Part shown: one piece after another, positions 27,341-36,179 of the stretch | Position numbering within the stretch: position 1 is the first letter of the stretch | Layout of the letters: each line of letters opens with the position of its first letter | NCBI RefSeq assembly: GCF_029937855.1 | Contig: NZ_JAPYPC010000019.1 | Location: 23,462 to 77,942 of the forward strand | Direction: 5' to 3' | DNA from: Christiangramia sp. | Lineage (GTDB): Bacteria; Bacteroidota; Bacteroidia; Flavobacteriales; Flavobacteriaceae | DNA length: 54,481 bases | Program-made: the position numbers and the translations under genes | Notes under the pieces: model-generated | The model's input: the letters and a program-made list of their open reading frames with translations, nothing else | The model's database searches: none | Told to the model about the DNA's origin: nothing

Positions 27341-28436
27341 TCATCATAATTAAAAACTCAGCTATTCTTGCAGAGGCATGTCCGTCACCATATGGATTTT
27401 CATCAAGTCCCGTCCAGTCATTATTCAATAAATTAAAAACTTTTTCTGTTATTTTATTTTCTGATGCTCCAGTTAAAAATGCAATTCCAGCATCTACACC
27501 TTCCATACGTTCTGAAACTTCACGAGTAACAATTATTGGTTTATTAAAACTTGGTGCTTCCTCCTGGATACCGCCAGAATCGGAAATAACCAGATCAGAA
27601 ATACTCAATAACCATAATAATACTGGATATTCTACAGGATCTATTAAATGAATATCATCCAGTTCTGCGAGATTTTTTAATACTGCATTTTGAACATTTG
27701 GGTTCAAATGAACGGGGAAAACTATTTGTATTTTTTGTGTTGAAACTATTTTTTTTAAGGCAATACATATCTCCTGGAAGCCATCACCAAAATTTTCTCT
27801 TCTATGACCAGTTACCAGAACAGTCTTTTTATCAGGATCTAATTTTTTCCTGATTTCCTGTGCCACACTATTTTTAGAAATACTATCTAATCTAGACCTT
27901 CCAAAATTTAAGGCGTCAACAATAGTATTCCCGGTTAAAACTATTCTATCTTCCGGAACTCCTTCCTTTAATAAATTTTGCTTTGATCTTATGGTAGGAG
28001 CAAAATGAAAATCGGCCAATCTACCAATTAACTGGCGATTAGCCTCTTCGGGATAAGGAGCCTGCAAATTATAAGTTCTCAATCCAGCTTCAATATGCCC
28101 TATGAGAATACCACTATGAAAAGATGCTATAGAAGCCATTAATGCTGTTGTGGTATCACCCTGAACCAGGGTAACCTGAGGCTTTTCTTTCTGAAGTATT
28201 GTATTGAACTCTTTTAAAACTGCAGCGCTAAGAAGATTTAGATTCTGATTTTTAGTCATCAAATCTAGATCATAATCTGGCATAATTTCAAAAAAACTGA
28301 GCACGCCATCCAGCATTTCGCGATGCTGGGCTGTTACACATACGACTGGCTTAAGACCATGCTTTGTCAGCTCATGTATCACTGGAGCCATCTTAATTGC
28401 CTCTGGACGTGTACCAAAACAAATCAAAATTTTCAA
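27330..28436 (-). CDS. wecB: UDP-N-acetylglucosamine 2-epimerase (non-hydrolysing)
   Basis: The 368-residue enzyme interconverts UDP-GlcNAc and UDP-ManNAc in the cytoplasm. Hallmarks are KILICFGTRPEAIKMAPVIH at the start, VVCVTAQHREMLDGVL, VTLVQGDTTTALMASIASFH, IGHIEAGLRTYNLQAPYPEE, ANRQLIGRLADFHFAPT, VLVTGHRRENFGDGF and ISDSGGIQEEAPSFNKPII. All the usual catalytic and UDP-binding residues appear present and the length is typical. No UDP-ManNAc dehydrogenase gene (wecC) lies in the window, so UDP-ManNAc would be used directly or be processed by genes elsewhere. It overlaps both neighbours (4 and 11 bases). Confidence 0.93.
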   Translation of the reverse strand: MKILICFGTRPEAIKMAPVIHELTKHGLKPVVCVTAQHREMLDGVLSFFEIMPDYDLDLMTKNQNLNLLSAAVLKEFNTILQKEKPQVTLVQGDTTTALMASIASFHSGILIGHIEAGLRTYNLQAPYPEEANRQLIGRLADFHFAPTIRSKQNLLKEGVPEDRIVLTGNTIVDALNFGRSRLDSISKNSVAQEIRKKLDPDKKTVLVTGHRRENFGDGFQEICIALKKIVSTQKIQIVFPVHLNPNVQNAVLKNLAELDDIHLIDPVEYPVLLWLLSISDLVISDSGGIQEEAPSFNKPIIVTREVSERMEGVDAGIAFLTGASENKITEKVFNLLNNDWTGLDENPYGDGHASARIAEFLIMMNEK

Positions 28437-29371
28437 GCGTCGATTATTTTACCTTTTATAACAAAAAGAGGTCTAATTAACGGATAAAAATAGAATCCTG
28501 CCCTATACAATTGCTTGCGTGTAAGAGAATAATTAGATTTCTTTAAAATCAGTTTTATCAATCGCGGTGACCTAAAATAAAAACTCATCTGTAAAAAATG
28601 TTTTAAAAGATTTTGAGTTATTAAGTCTTTAGTCACTAGATTTTTGAATACTAAAATATAAGCTTCTATATGAGACTGAATCCTTATTTGATTTCCACCC
28701 ATATATTCTCCCGTATTAGAATTAGCATGCTTACGCCCATACATTAGTGTTTTATTTATTGAGACTCCCTTAAAGTTATCAGATAAGATCCTGGAGTAAA
28801 GTTCCCATTCTTCCGCGTACATTAAATCTTCCTTGAATCGCTTATTTTCAAAACACCTTCTATTCCATAAAATCTGGCATGAATTAAAAGGAATTTCATT
28901 AAGAACTACTTTTTCGATCTTCTCTACACCTAAATATTCCCGCGTTATGTTTGTATCATTATCGAAGTTGTAAAAAAACTCTCCCTGAAAAGTTTCTCTT
29001 TGAAATCTACAAAAATCAAACTTCCCGTTTGATAATTCTGAATGTGAAATTGCTAACAAATCTGGATGAGCGATATCGTCATCATCAAAAAACAAAATAA
29101 AATCCCCGGCGGCTTTATCTAAGCCGTAATTCCGGCATCCGGGTAAACCTTTAGTATACTTTTCGGGACGTTGAAGATATTTAAAGCGTGAATCAGTATT
29201 AAGAATTGGTTCAATCACCTCAAAAGTGTTATCACTCCCGCCATCATCTATGATTAAACAATCCCAATTTTGAAAATTTTGATTCTGGATAGATTTTAAA
29301 GTTTCAAGAATAAAATGAGCCCGGTTATAGGTAGCCATTATAATGCTGACTTCTGGAATATTTATAATCAT
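28433..29371 (-). CDS. Glycosyltransferase family 2
   Basis: This 312-residue GT-A glycosyltransferase has VSIIMATYNRAHFILETLKS at the N-terminus, DCLIIDDGGSDNTFEVIE, CRNYGLDKAAGDFILFFDDD with the metal-binding FDDDD cluster, and EEWELYSRILSD as the probable catalytic region. A basic C-terminal tail (LIKLILKKSNYSLTRKQLYR) could help it sit on the membrane. It starts two bases after the next GT2 gene upstream and overlaps wecB by four bases. Donor unknown. Confidence 0.88.
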   Translation of the reverse strand: MIINIPEVSIIMATYNRAHFILETLKSIQNQNFQNWDCLIIDDGGSDNTFEVIEPILNTDSRFKYLQRPEKYTKGLPGCRNYGLDKAAGDFILFFDDDDIAHPDLLAISHSELSNGKFDFCRFQRETFQGEFFYNFDNDTNITREYLGVEKIEKVVLNEIPFNSCQILWNRRCFENKRFKEDLMYAEEWELYSRILSDNFKGVSINKTLMYGRKHANSNTGEYMGGNQIRIQSHIEAYILVFKNLVTKDLITQNLLKHFLQMSFYFRSPRLIKLILKKSNYSLTRKQLYRAGFYFYPLIRPLFVIKGKIIDA

Positions 29372-29372
29372 A

Positions 29373-30206
29373 TCAGGATAAGAATCTTTTTTTCAAATAT
29401 CTAAAAGGCTTTAATATTAAGTCACCTAAGATATATTCTTTTGAATCTTTCAGTTTTAAAAACTGGTTTCGTTCCTTTCTTAATGTCTTAGTATAGTTTT
29501 CTATTAATTTATCATAACTGGCAAGATACAGATGACGATTTTTTTTAAAGATATATTCCCAGATTTCAAATTGAATCTGATTTGCTTCCCTTCGCATTGA
29601 AATATTCTTCTGCCTATAATTAAATAATGGTTCTTTAATGACATGTGCATATCCTCCTAACTCTAAAAGACGAATATAAAATTCCCAATCTTCGAAACCC
29701 TGCGTCATCTCCTCATCATAACCCTCAATTTTTAAAAATTCATCTTTTCTAAATAATGCGTTTCCAATCGCTGAATTTTGAAATAAAAAATTTCGGAGGC
29801 TCCCTCCTACCGGAGTGAAAATATCTATAGTTCCTGCCTGACTAAATCTTCTTGCCTCACAAGTTACAATTTTACAGTCTTCATTTGATCTTATAATATT
29901 GATTGCTTTTTCAGCAAAGGAAGAGTCAAAATAATCATCGCTATCCTGTACTATGATATATTTTCCATTAGCTTCTTGAATCCCCTTATTTCTTGCTGCA
30001 CTTAATCCTTTATTTTCCTGTGTTATTATTAAGTCAATTTTTGATTTAAAACTTTTTATAATTTCCTTAGTTTCAACATCTGAACCGTCATCTACGACAA
30101 TAACCTCTTTATTTCCATAGGATTGAGAAATGGCAGAATCTATACTTTCTTCAATGAACAAAGGATCATTATAACACGGGATTACTATAGATAGTTTTTC
30201 TATCAT
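29373..30206 (-). CDS. Glycosyltransferase family 2
   Basis: This 277-residue GT-A enzyme has KLSIVIPCYNDPLFIEESID, EVIVVDDGSDVETKEIIKSF, ENKGLSAARNKGIQEANGKY, VQDSDDYFD and GFEDWEFYIRLLELGGYA. It is clearly paralogous to the GT2 product of 31140-32021; both share the IPCYND start, the DSDDYF motif and the QGFEDWEF/QGYEDWDF site, and they flank the GT11 gene. The C-terminal YILGDLILKPFRYLKKRFL is basic and probably peripheral to the membrane. Confidence 0.88.
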   Translation of the reverse strand: MIEKLSIVIPCYNDPLFIEESIDSAISQSYGNKEVIVVDDGSDVETKEIIKSFKSKIDLIITQENKGLSAARNKGIQEANGKYIIVQDSDDYFDSSFAEKAINIIRSNEDCKIVTCEARRFSQAGTIDIFTPVGGSLRNFLFQNSAIGNALFRKDEFLKIEGYDEEMTQGFEDWEFYIRLLELGGYAHVIKEPLFNYRQKNISMRREANQIQFEIWEYIFKKNRHLYLASYDKLIENYTKTLRKERNQFLKLKDSKEYILGDLILKPFRYLKKRFLS

Positions 30207-30226
30207 TAAGAGTTCTTCTACTTATT

Positions 30227-31129
30227 TTAAATGCGTACCCAGTCTGGAGGTAATAAATCTAATGATTTTTGTTCCTGATCCATATCAGCAAACCATTTTT
30301 TTGGAGCTACAACTTTCTTTTCTGGATTTTTGTTAAGCCAGGCTGCCCACCAGCTAAATGAACTATTAGCAATTATATTATGATCACATAAGCTCATTAA
30401 ATACATATCTTTCCAACTGTTCTCGTATAGATTGCCGGTCACAAATTTTTTTTCATACGGCAAATCTTTAAATTGGTTTTGAACCCATTCAATATCATCT
30501 GAAAAAAATACCAGGTTGAAATCTTTTATTGTTGCTGATAAATATTCAACTGCCTTCTTATAATATTCGACAGAGCAATTACCGTGAAAATCCTGGGTTT
30601 TTCTATTCTCTACATAATCTCCCCGCCTAATATGAACAGAAACAGAAGTTTTAGTTATAATTCTACTTTTAATTTCTTCATTTCTACTATCTAGTTTTTC
30701 AACAGGAAATTCATACAATTGCCTTATTTTACTTTCTGTCCCAGCAAAGTATTTGTAACTCTGAAAATATCCTTTTAAAAATATTGGCGCTTTCATGGTA
30801 AGCAGTTCTGGATCGAAGTTAAAGGATTTCTCCTTAAAGACTTTTGGATAATTCAGTCCCAATTTTCTATTTAACCTGTTTTTTAATGAAGGATGTTTAA
30901 AAAAAATTTTTTCTTTTTCAGTTGCCAATTTAAATTGCAGGTCAAAAATCCCAACAGAAAAATACCTTGGAAAATTCTTTAAGTTTTGAGATGTTTCTTT
31001 ATAAAAGTTAGTGTCAATAAATAATTCTGAGTCATTTTTTTCAGCTAAAATTTTTGCGAGTGCAAATTGAAACATTTGATTCCCTATACCTCCCAGAATT
31101 TCAATTATTACAGGTTTTTTTTTGCTCAT
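30227..31129 (-). CDS. Glycosyltransferase family 11 (alpha-1,2-fucosyltransferase-like)
   Basis: This 300-residue inverting enzyme is predicted to add fucose from GDP-fucose to galactose in alpha-1,2 linkage. The family blocks are all present: EILGGIGNQMFQFALAKIL at the N-terminus, VSVHIRRGDYVEN (the HxRRGDY donor-binding motif), LVFFSDDIEWV and IIANSSFSWWAAWLNKNPEK. The length fits bacterial GT11. GDP-fucose can be supplied by gmd and fcl in the same cluster. It lies between two paralogous GT2 genes, with gaps of 10 and 20 bases. Confidence 0.93.
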   Translation of the reverse strand: MSKKKPVIIEILGGIGNQMFQFALAKILAEKNDSELFIDTNFYKETSQNLKNFPRYFSVGIFDLQFKLATEKEKIFFKHPSLKNRLNRKLGLNYPKVFKEKSFNFDPELLTMKAPIFLKGYFQSYKYFAGTESKIRQLYEFPVEKLDSRNEEIKSRIITKTSVSVHIRRGDYVENRKTQDFHGNCSVEYYKKAVEYLSATIKDFNLVFFSDDIEWVQNQFKDLPYEKKFVTGNLYENSWKDMYLMSLCDHNIIANSSFSWWAAWLNKNPEKKVVAPKKWFADMDQEQKSLDLLPPDWVRI

Positions 31130-31139
31130 AAATTTAAAT

Positions 31140-32021
31140 TCAATAACTAGGAGAATTTTTATTTAATATACTTCTAATAAGCCTGATTGGCTTTAAGATT
31201 ACCATCCCTAATCGATTAGATAATGAGTTTTCTATTCTAATTTTTTCCTTTTCGATTTTTTCCATCTGAGAAAAAAGATTCTGGATATTTTCACTATAGT
31301 TATTTACGAAAGTATCTTGATGTTTTAAATTAATATAGGTAAGCAAATCATATTTATGAGAAAAATTTGCAAAAGTATTTCTTGATTTCTTCTTCAATCG
31401 ATAATTAAAAAGAAATTCATCGATCACATAAACCTGCCAGCCTTTTTGGGTAATTGAGATATTAAAATCCCAATCTTCATAACCCTGGACCATTTTTTCA
31501 TCATATCCCGAAACATCCTCCCATACTTTCTTTCTGAATAAAGAATTAGCCAGCACTCCATTCCTTATCAACATATCTTTTGCCTGCCCTCCCACAGATA
31601 TAATTTCTCCAGTTATATTATCGTCCTTAATTATATGAGCATGACAGGTTACTAAACCTACTCTCGAATCTTTTTCTAAAATATTTACACTTTTTTCAAT
31701 AAAGTCTGGTTCAAAATAATCATCGGAGTCCAGAGGAAGAATGAATTTTCCTTTTGCATAAGAAATACCTATATTTCTAGCTGCACTTGTACCTTGATTC
31801 TCCTGGGTTATCAATAAGTCTATTTTTTGATCAAGATCCTTAAGAATATTTTTGGTTTCATTATTGGATCCGTCGTCTATGACTATAATCTCCCTATTAG
31901 AATAAGTTTGATCTAAAATTGATTGAATAGCCTGCTCAATATATCGTCCATCATTATAACAGGGAATTATTATAGACACCAATCCTTTCATACCATTATC
32001 AATTAAAAAAGAGTTTCCCAA
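31140..32021 (-). CDS. Glycosyltransferase family 2
   Basis: This is a 293-residue GT-A enzyme with VSIIIPCYNDGRYIEQAIQS, EIIVIDDGSNNETKNILKDL, PLDSDDYFEPDF and VQGYEDWDFNISITQKGW. It is paralogous to the product of 29373-30206. The start overlaps the upstream GT4 gene by 23 bases. The GT2 core begins near residue 14, so a later start (Met11) would still leave a full domain and would reduce the overlap. The C-terminal MVILKPIRLIRSILN is basic and hydrophobic. Confidence 0.87.
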   Translation of the reverse strand: MGNSFLIDNGMKGLVSIIIPCYNDGRYIEQAIQSILDQTYSNREIIVIDDGSNNETKNILKDLDQKIDLLITQENQGTSAARNIGISYAKGKFILPLDSDDYFEPDFIEKSVNILEKDSRVGLVTCHAHIIKDDNITGEIISVGGQAKDMLIRNGVLANSLFRKKVWEDVSGYDEKMVQGYEDWDFNISITQKGWQVYVIDEFLFNYRLKKKSRNTFANFSHKYDLLTYINLKHQDTFVNNYSENIQNLFSQMEKIEKEKIRIENSLSNRLGMVILKPIRLIRSILNKNSPSY

Positions 32022-33120
32022 GGGACTTAATTTTGGGTGAATTAGAACAGTTGGAAATATAAGTCTTCTTTATTGAGGTAGAAAGTTCGTGGTAAACTTC
32101 ATCGTTTAATTGCATTAGATTTTTTGCCACTTCCACCATTTCCTCAAAGTCGTTCACAATTAAATCTGTATGTTTTCCTAATCGTTCTTTCATAGCGCCT
32201 ACATCAACAGATAGAACCGGAACTCCGGCAGCCATTGCTTCCAATCCGGTTAAAGGTCCTGTCTCGAATTTTGATGTAATTAGAAAAAATGAGATATTCT
32301 TATAAAATAAATGAGTATTGGATGGAGAAATACTTCTTTTTAGTAATGTTATATTATTCCCTAAGCTATATTCTTCTATTAATTTCTCTAATTCTAGAAC
32401 ATAGTTATTATCCCCTTCTCCCTGAATAATCAAATTAGGATTAAAACCACTTAACGTTAAATTATATATGAGTAGAATTGCTTGTTCTATCCTTTTCTCT
32501 CTAGAAAACCTGGATAATAAACCAAAAGTAAAAGACCTGTTTGATTTAGATTGCAATAGACGTTCTTCATTGGCTATTATAATATCCTGTACAACTATAT
32601 TATTACTATCAAGCATAGTATTGAAAAGATCCTTATGCCTGTAGCTCATAACAATATTCCATTTAATGGCTTTTAAATACTCTTTTTTCATCACCTTAAA
32701 ATCCTGTTCCTCTATCATTGTATATTTAACCAAACATTTTTTAAGATCAAAATTTCGAAATATTGGGAAATAATATTTTTGAGAGGGTGAGGTAAGAACG
32801 TAGACATAGTCAAATCGTTTTAAGAATTGCAGCTTCCAATACATATCCTCAATGAAAGAATACTTTATATTAAAAACTCGCCTTAAAAAGGTGTTGATTT
32901 TTTTTATAAGTGGCTTTTTAAAAAAATCAGGATAGGTAATAAATTTTATATTTTGAGCTACAATTAGATCCTGAAAATTCTGTAACTCTGGTTTGTAAGG
33001 AGAAAATATCTCAATTTTTTGAAACTGTCCTGAGCCTGCCAGTTCTTGTGCAGTAATAAGCGTTTCTATTTCTGTTCCGCCAACGCTTACTAAAAATGGG
33101 GTGGTTATTAATAATTTCAT
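31999..33120 (-). CDS. Glycosyltransferase family 4
   Basis: This 373-residue GT-B glycosyltransferase has KLLITTPFLVSVGGTEIETL at the N-terminus with the GG loop, TFGLLSRFSREKRIEQAILL, NLIIQGEGDNNYVLELEKLI, LITSKFETGPLTGLEAMAAG and VPVLSVDVGAMKERLGKHTD. The ExxxxGLEAMAAG region is the GT4 donor site. A 100-base gap separates it from the upstream GT2 gene, one of the few spaces in the cluster; no convincing promoter or terminator was seen in that gap. Confidence 0.9.
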   Translation of the reverse strand: MKLLITTPFLVSVGGTEIETLITAQELAGSGQFQKIEIFSPYKPELQNFQDLIVAQNIKFITYPDFFKKPLIKKINTFLRRVFNIKYSFIEDMYWKLQFLKRFDYVYVLTSPSQKYYFPIFRNFDLKKCLVKYTMIEEQDFKVMKKEYLKAIKWNIVMSYRHKDLFNTMLDSNNIVVQDIIIANEERLLQSKSNRSFTFGLLSRFSREKRIEQAILLIYNLTLSGFNPNLIIQGEGDNNYVLELEKLIEEYSLGNNITLLKRSISPSNTHLFYKNISFFLITSKFETGPLTGLEAMAAGVPVLSVDVGAMKERLGKHTDLIVNDFEEMVEVAKNLMQLNDEVYHELSTSIKKTYISNCSNSPKIKSLGKLFFN

Positions 33121-33220
33121 TATCTTATTTCAGACACTTAATCCAAATTTTGGAATATATTTTTCTGCAAGAAAAGATTATCCTAAATAAATTTAAAGCA
33201 TCATAGGCCATAAGTCTGAT

Positions 33221-34009
33221 TTAAAATTTCTTTAATAATCCCAGTCTTACTAATAAATTTATTTTTCGTGATTTTTTTAGGTTTTCCACTAGAAACTTAA
33301 GATCGTTTAATTCTTCAACCTCCTTTAAAAACGCCTTAAAATGATCTTGAATTACTTTTTCTCTTTCCGCAAGAATCAATGATTCATTTTCAGATAAAGC
33401 ACTTATCCCTTCTGAATTGACAATGCTTAGTTGAAGATCAACTTTTTTACAAGTACAGTTCTCCTTAAACAGTGATATAATCAAAAATTTCCAATCAGAT
33501 ACAATTTTCAAAGTTTCGTCATACTTACCTGCCTTATGAAATAATTCCTTTCTTATAAAAACCGATTGATGACATAAAGTTCCATATAGCAAATCTGAAA
33601 ATCGTAATTGCTGTGGATATTCTATTAATTTAAGTTGATCCTTTTCCTCTACAAGCACATTAAAATAAATTATCTCTTCATGTGCTAAATGTCCATAACT
33701 TTCTTCAAGAATATCATTTGTATTCAAGAGATCACCACTATTTAAGAATAATAAATATCGGCCAGTGGACATTTCAATCCCTTTGTTCATGGCATTATAA
33801 ATTCCACTATCGGGTTCACTAACCCAACGATCTATCTTCTCATTATGACTTTCAATTAGCTTTTTACTCCCATCTGAAGAGGCACCATCAATAACTATAA
33901 ATTCAAATTCCTGCCAGGTTTGTTCAAAAACACTTTTCAACGTTCTCTCCAAACCTTTTACATCATTGAGGTTTACCGTAATAATAGATATTAATGGTCT
34001 GCCAGGCAT
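33221..34009 (-). CDS. Glycosyltransferase family 2 (WcaE/colanic-type)
   Basis: This 262-residue GT-A enzyme has ISIITVNLNDVKGLERTLKS, EFIVIDGASSDGSKKLIESH, SEPDSGIYNAMNKGIEMSTG and RYLLFLNSGD. The NSGD motif stands where other GT2 proteins have DxD, as is usual for the subgroup that includes WcaE and several Bacteroides enzymes. CHQSVFIRKELFHKAGKYDE follows in the acceptor region. It starts directly next to fcl with no gap, so it may well use GDP-fucose, but that is position-based inference. Confidence 0.88.
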   Translation of the reverse strand: MPGRPLISIITVNLNDVKGLERTLKSVFEQTWQEFEFIVIDGASSDGSKKLIESHNEKIDRWVSEPDSGIYNAMNKGIEMSTGRYLLFLNSGDLLNTNDILEESYGHLAHEEIIYFNVLVEEKDQLKLIEYPQQLRFSDLLYGTLCHQSVFIRKELFHKAGKYDETLKIVSDWKFLIISLFKENCTCKKVDLQLSIVNSEGISALSENESLILAEREKVIQDHFKAFLKEVEELNDLKFLVENLKKSRKINLLVRLGLLKKF

Positions 34010-34948
34010 CTAACTTAGAAATTTTTCGCGATACACTTTCTTTATCCCCTCTTGCAGTTTAATCCTGTATTTCCAGCCCAGATCTTCTATTAAAGAAACA
34101 TCGAGTAATTTTCTTGGAGTGCCATCAGGTTTATCTATGTTCCAAACAAGCTTCCCCTCAAAACCGGTGATCTCTTTAACAAGTTCAGCAAGCTCTTTAA
34201 TGGAGATATCTTTGCCTGTACCTACATTAACACTAATATTACCTTCAAAAGTTAACATTAAATGATAGCAGGCTTCCGCCAGATCGTCTACATGTAGAAA
34301 CTCCCTTCTGGGATTTCCACTACCCCACAGTTCGACAGTTTCTAATTTGCCCGTTGAATCCATTTTTTGTTTAGCCTCATGAAATTTACGCAATAAGGCA
34401 GGAAGCACATGAGATTCTTGTAGATCGTAGTTATCGTTAGGACCATACAAATTGGTAGGCATAACCGAAATAAACTTGCAGCCATACTGCCGGTTATAGT
34501 TTTCACACATTTTAACCCCTGCTATTTTAGCAATCGCGTAAGGCTCGTTAGTAGGTTCCAGCTTCCCACTAAGCAGATATTCCTCCTTTATTGGCTGTGG
34601 AGCTAATTTTGGATAGATACAGGAAGAAGCTAGGAATAAAAGTTTTTTTACTCCATGAACATAACTCTGATGGATCACATTATTTTGTATCATCAGGTTT
34701 TCGTAAAGAAATTGTGCCCGGTAAGTATTATTAGCTTCTATCCCTCCCACTTTGGCTGCAGCCAGGAAAACATATTCAGGTTTTTCCTGTTCAAAGAAAG
34801 AGACAACCTCTTTCTGATCGATCAGATCCAGCTCCTTTGAAGTCTTTAAAACCAGATTGGTAAAACCTTCTGCTTCCAGCTTTCTAACCAATGCTGAGCC
34901 CACCATTCCGCGATGTCCCGCAACATATATTTTCGAATCTTTATTCAA
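34010..34948 (-). CDS. fcl: GDP-L-fucose synthase
   Basis: This 312-residue NADPH-dependent enzyme epimerises and reduces GDP-4-keto-6-deoxymannose to GDP-L-fucose. It is a short-chain dehydrogenase with [19 protein letters not shown] at the NADP site, [40 protein letters not shown] and the catalytic pair in [15 protein letters not shown] (Tyr-x3-Lys). [20 protein letters not shown] and [20 protein letters not shown] are further family marks. It pairs with gmd, from which it is separated by a 98-base repeat-bearing gap. Confidence 0.96.
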   Translation of the reverse strand: MNKDSKIYVAGHRGMVGSALVRKLEAEGFTNLVLKTSKELDLIDQKEVVSFFEQEKPEYVFLAAAKVGGIEANNTYRAQFLYENLMIQNNVIHQSYVHGVKKLLFLASSCIYPKLAPQPIKEEYLLSGKLEPTNEPYAIAKIAGVKMCENYNRQYGCKFISVMPTNLYGPNDNYDLQESHVLPALLRKFHEAKQKMDSTGKLETVELWGSGNPRREFLHVDDLAEACYHLMLTFEGNISVNVGTGKDISIKELAELVKEITGFEGKLVWNIDKPDGTPRKLLDVSLIEDLGWKYRIKLQEGIKKVYREKFLS

Positions 34949-34976
34949 ACTATTCGTTTTCTGTTCAATTCTTTCT

Positions 34977-35046
34977 CTTCACTCCTCACCCTTCACTCTT
35001 CACTCTTCACCCTTATTTTTAACTCCCCCTTTGGGGGCTAGGGGGC
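34977..35046. repeat. TTCACTC heptamer repeat plus a CCCCC/GGGGG hairpin between gmd and fcl
   Basis: Positions 34977-35014 contain imperfect seven-base repeats of the TTCACTC type. At 35025-35037 CCCCC-TTT-GGGGG forms a compact hairpin, followed by CTA and a second G run at 35041-35045 abutting the gmd stop codon. Similar C-rich/G-rich elements are common in Bacteroidetes spacers. The hairpin could slow transcription or protect mRNA between the two genes, but it has no T-run and is not a clear terminator. Confidence 0.75.
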
Positions 35047-36177
35047 CTATTCGTTATAATCCAGCGTCTCATGACCTCCATCCCTTAAGTACTTTTCTTT
35101 TTGAAAGAGTTTCAAATCAGACTTTATCATTTCTCTTACTAGGTCCTCCAAGCTATATACAGGTGACCAGCCCAGTTTTTCCCTGCATTTAGATGCATCC
35201 CCAATTAACAGGTCCACTTCGGTTGGTCGGTGATAATCCGGGTCTATTTTAAGCACACAATTTCCTTCCGCAAGCTGAAATTCAGGATTGGAGCATGAGG
35301 TCACTTTTGCAATTTCCTCAATTCCCTGTCCTTCAAACTTAAGTTCAATTCCAAGTTCAGAAAATGCCATCTTTACGAAATCTCTTACCGAAGTAGTTAC
35401 TCCTGTGGCAATCACGTAATCATCTGGCTCTTCCTGTTGCAGCATTAACCACATGGCTCTTATATAGTCCCTAGCATGACCCCAATCCCGGCGGGCATCA
35501 AGATTCCCTAAATACAGGGTGTCCTGCATCCCTAAAGCAATTCGGGCCGCTGCTCGCGTGATCTTTCTGGTAACAAATGTTTCTCCTCTTAATGGAGACT
35601 CATGATTGAATAAAATTCCGTTACAGGCATACATATTATAAGCCTCCCTGTAATTAACTGTCATCCAATAAGCATATAGTTTTGCGACACCATAGGGACT
35701 ACGGGGATAAAATGGAGTTTTTTCATTTTGAGGCACCTCCTGTACTTTTCCGAAAAGCTCTGAGGTGGAGGCCTGGTAGATTTTGGTTTTCTGAGTTAGT
35801 CCAAGTAAGCGTACGGCCTCAAGTATTCGCAAGGTTCCAAGCCCATCAACATTTCCGGTATACTCGGGGGTTTCGAAGCTTACTTTTACATGGGACATCG
35901 CTCCAAGGTTATAGATCTCGTCAGGTTGTACTTCCTGAATGATACGGGTAAGATTCATAGAATCACTTAGATCACCATAATGAAGTTTAAATCTAATATT
36001 TTTTTCGTGAGGATCCTGATAGAGATGGTCAACTCTATCCGTATTAAAAGAGGAACTCCTTCTTTTAATACCATGAACTTCATATCCTTTGTCCAGTAGA
36101 AATTCTGCCAGGTATGCTCCATCCTGACCTGTAATTCCGGTTATCAGTGCTTTTTTAATTTTACGAATATCATTCAT
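35047..36177 (-). CDS. gmd: GDP-mannose 4,6-dehydratase
   Basis: The 376-residue enzyme converts GDP-D-mannose to GDP-4-keto-6-deoxy-D-mannose, the branch point to fucose and perosamine. It is an extended short-chain dehydrogenase: [20 protein letters not shown] binds [24 protein letters not shown] is the Gmd-specific tetramer/NADP loop, and [17 protein letters not shown] with [14 protein letters not shown] carries Thr, Glu and the Tyr-x3-Lys pair. [19 protein letters not shown] is also diagnostic. Both consumers of its product, fcl and a GDP-perosamine synthase, are nearby. GDP-mannose synthesis genes (manB/manC) are not in the window. Confidence 0.97.
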   Translation of the reverse strand: MNDIRKIKKALITGITGQDGAYLAEFLLDKGYEVHGIKRRSSSFNTDRVDHLYQDPHEKNIRFKLHYGDLSDSMNLTRIIQEVQPDEIYNLGAMSHVKVSFETPEYTGNVDGLGTLRILEAVRLLGLTQKTKIYQASTSELFGKVQEVPQNEKTPFYPRSPYGVAKLYAYWMTVNYREAYNMYACNGILFNHESPLRGETFVTRKITRAAARIALGMQDTLYLGNLDARRDWGHARDYIRAMWLMLQQEEPDDYVIATGVTTSVRDFVKMAFSELGIELKFEGQGIEEIAKVTSCSNPEFQLAEGNCVLKIDPDYHRPTEVDLLIGDASKCREKLGWSPVYSLEDLVREMIKSDLKLFQKEKYLRDGGHETLDYNE

Positions 36178-36179
36178 AT

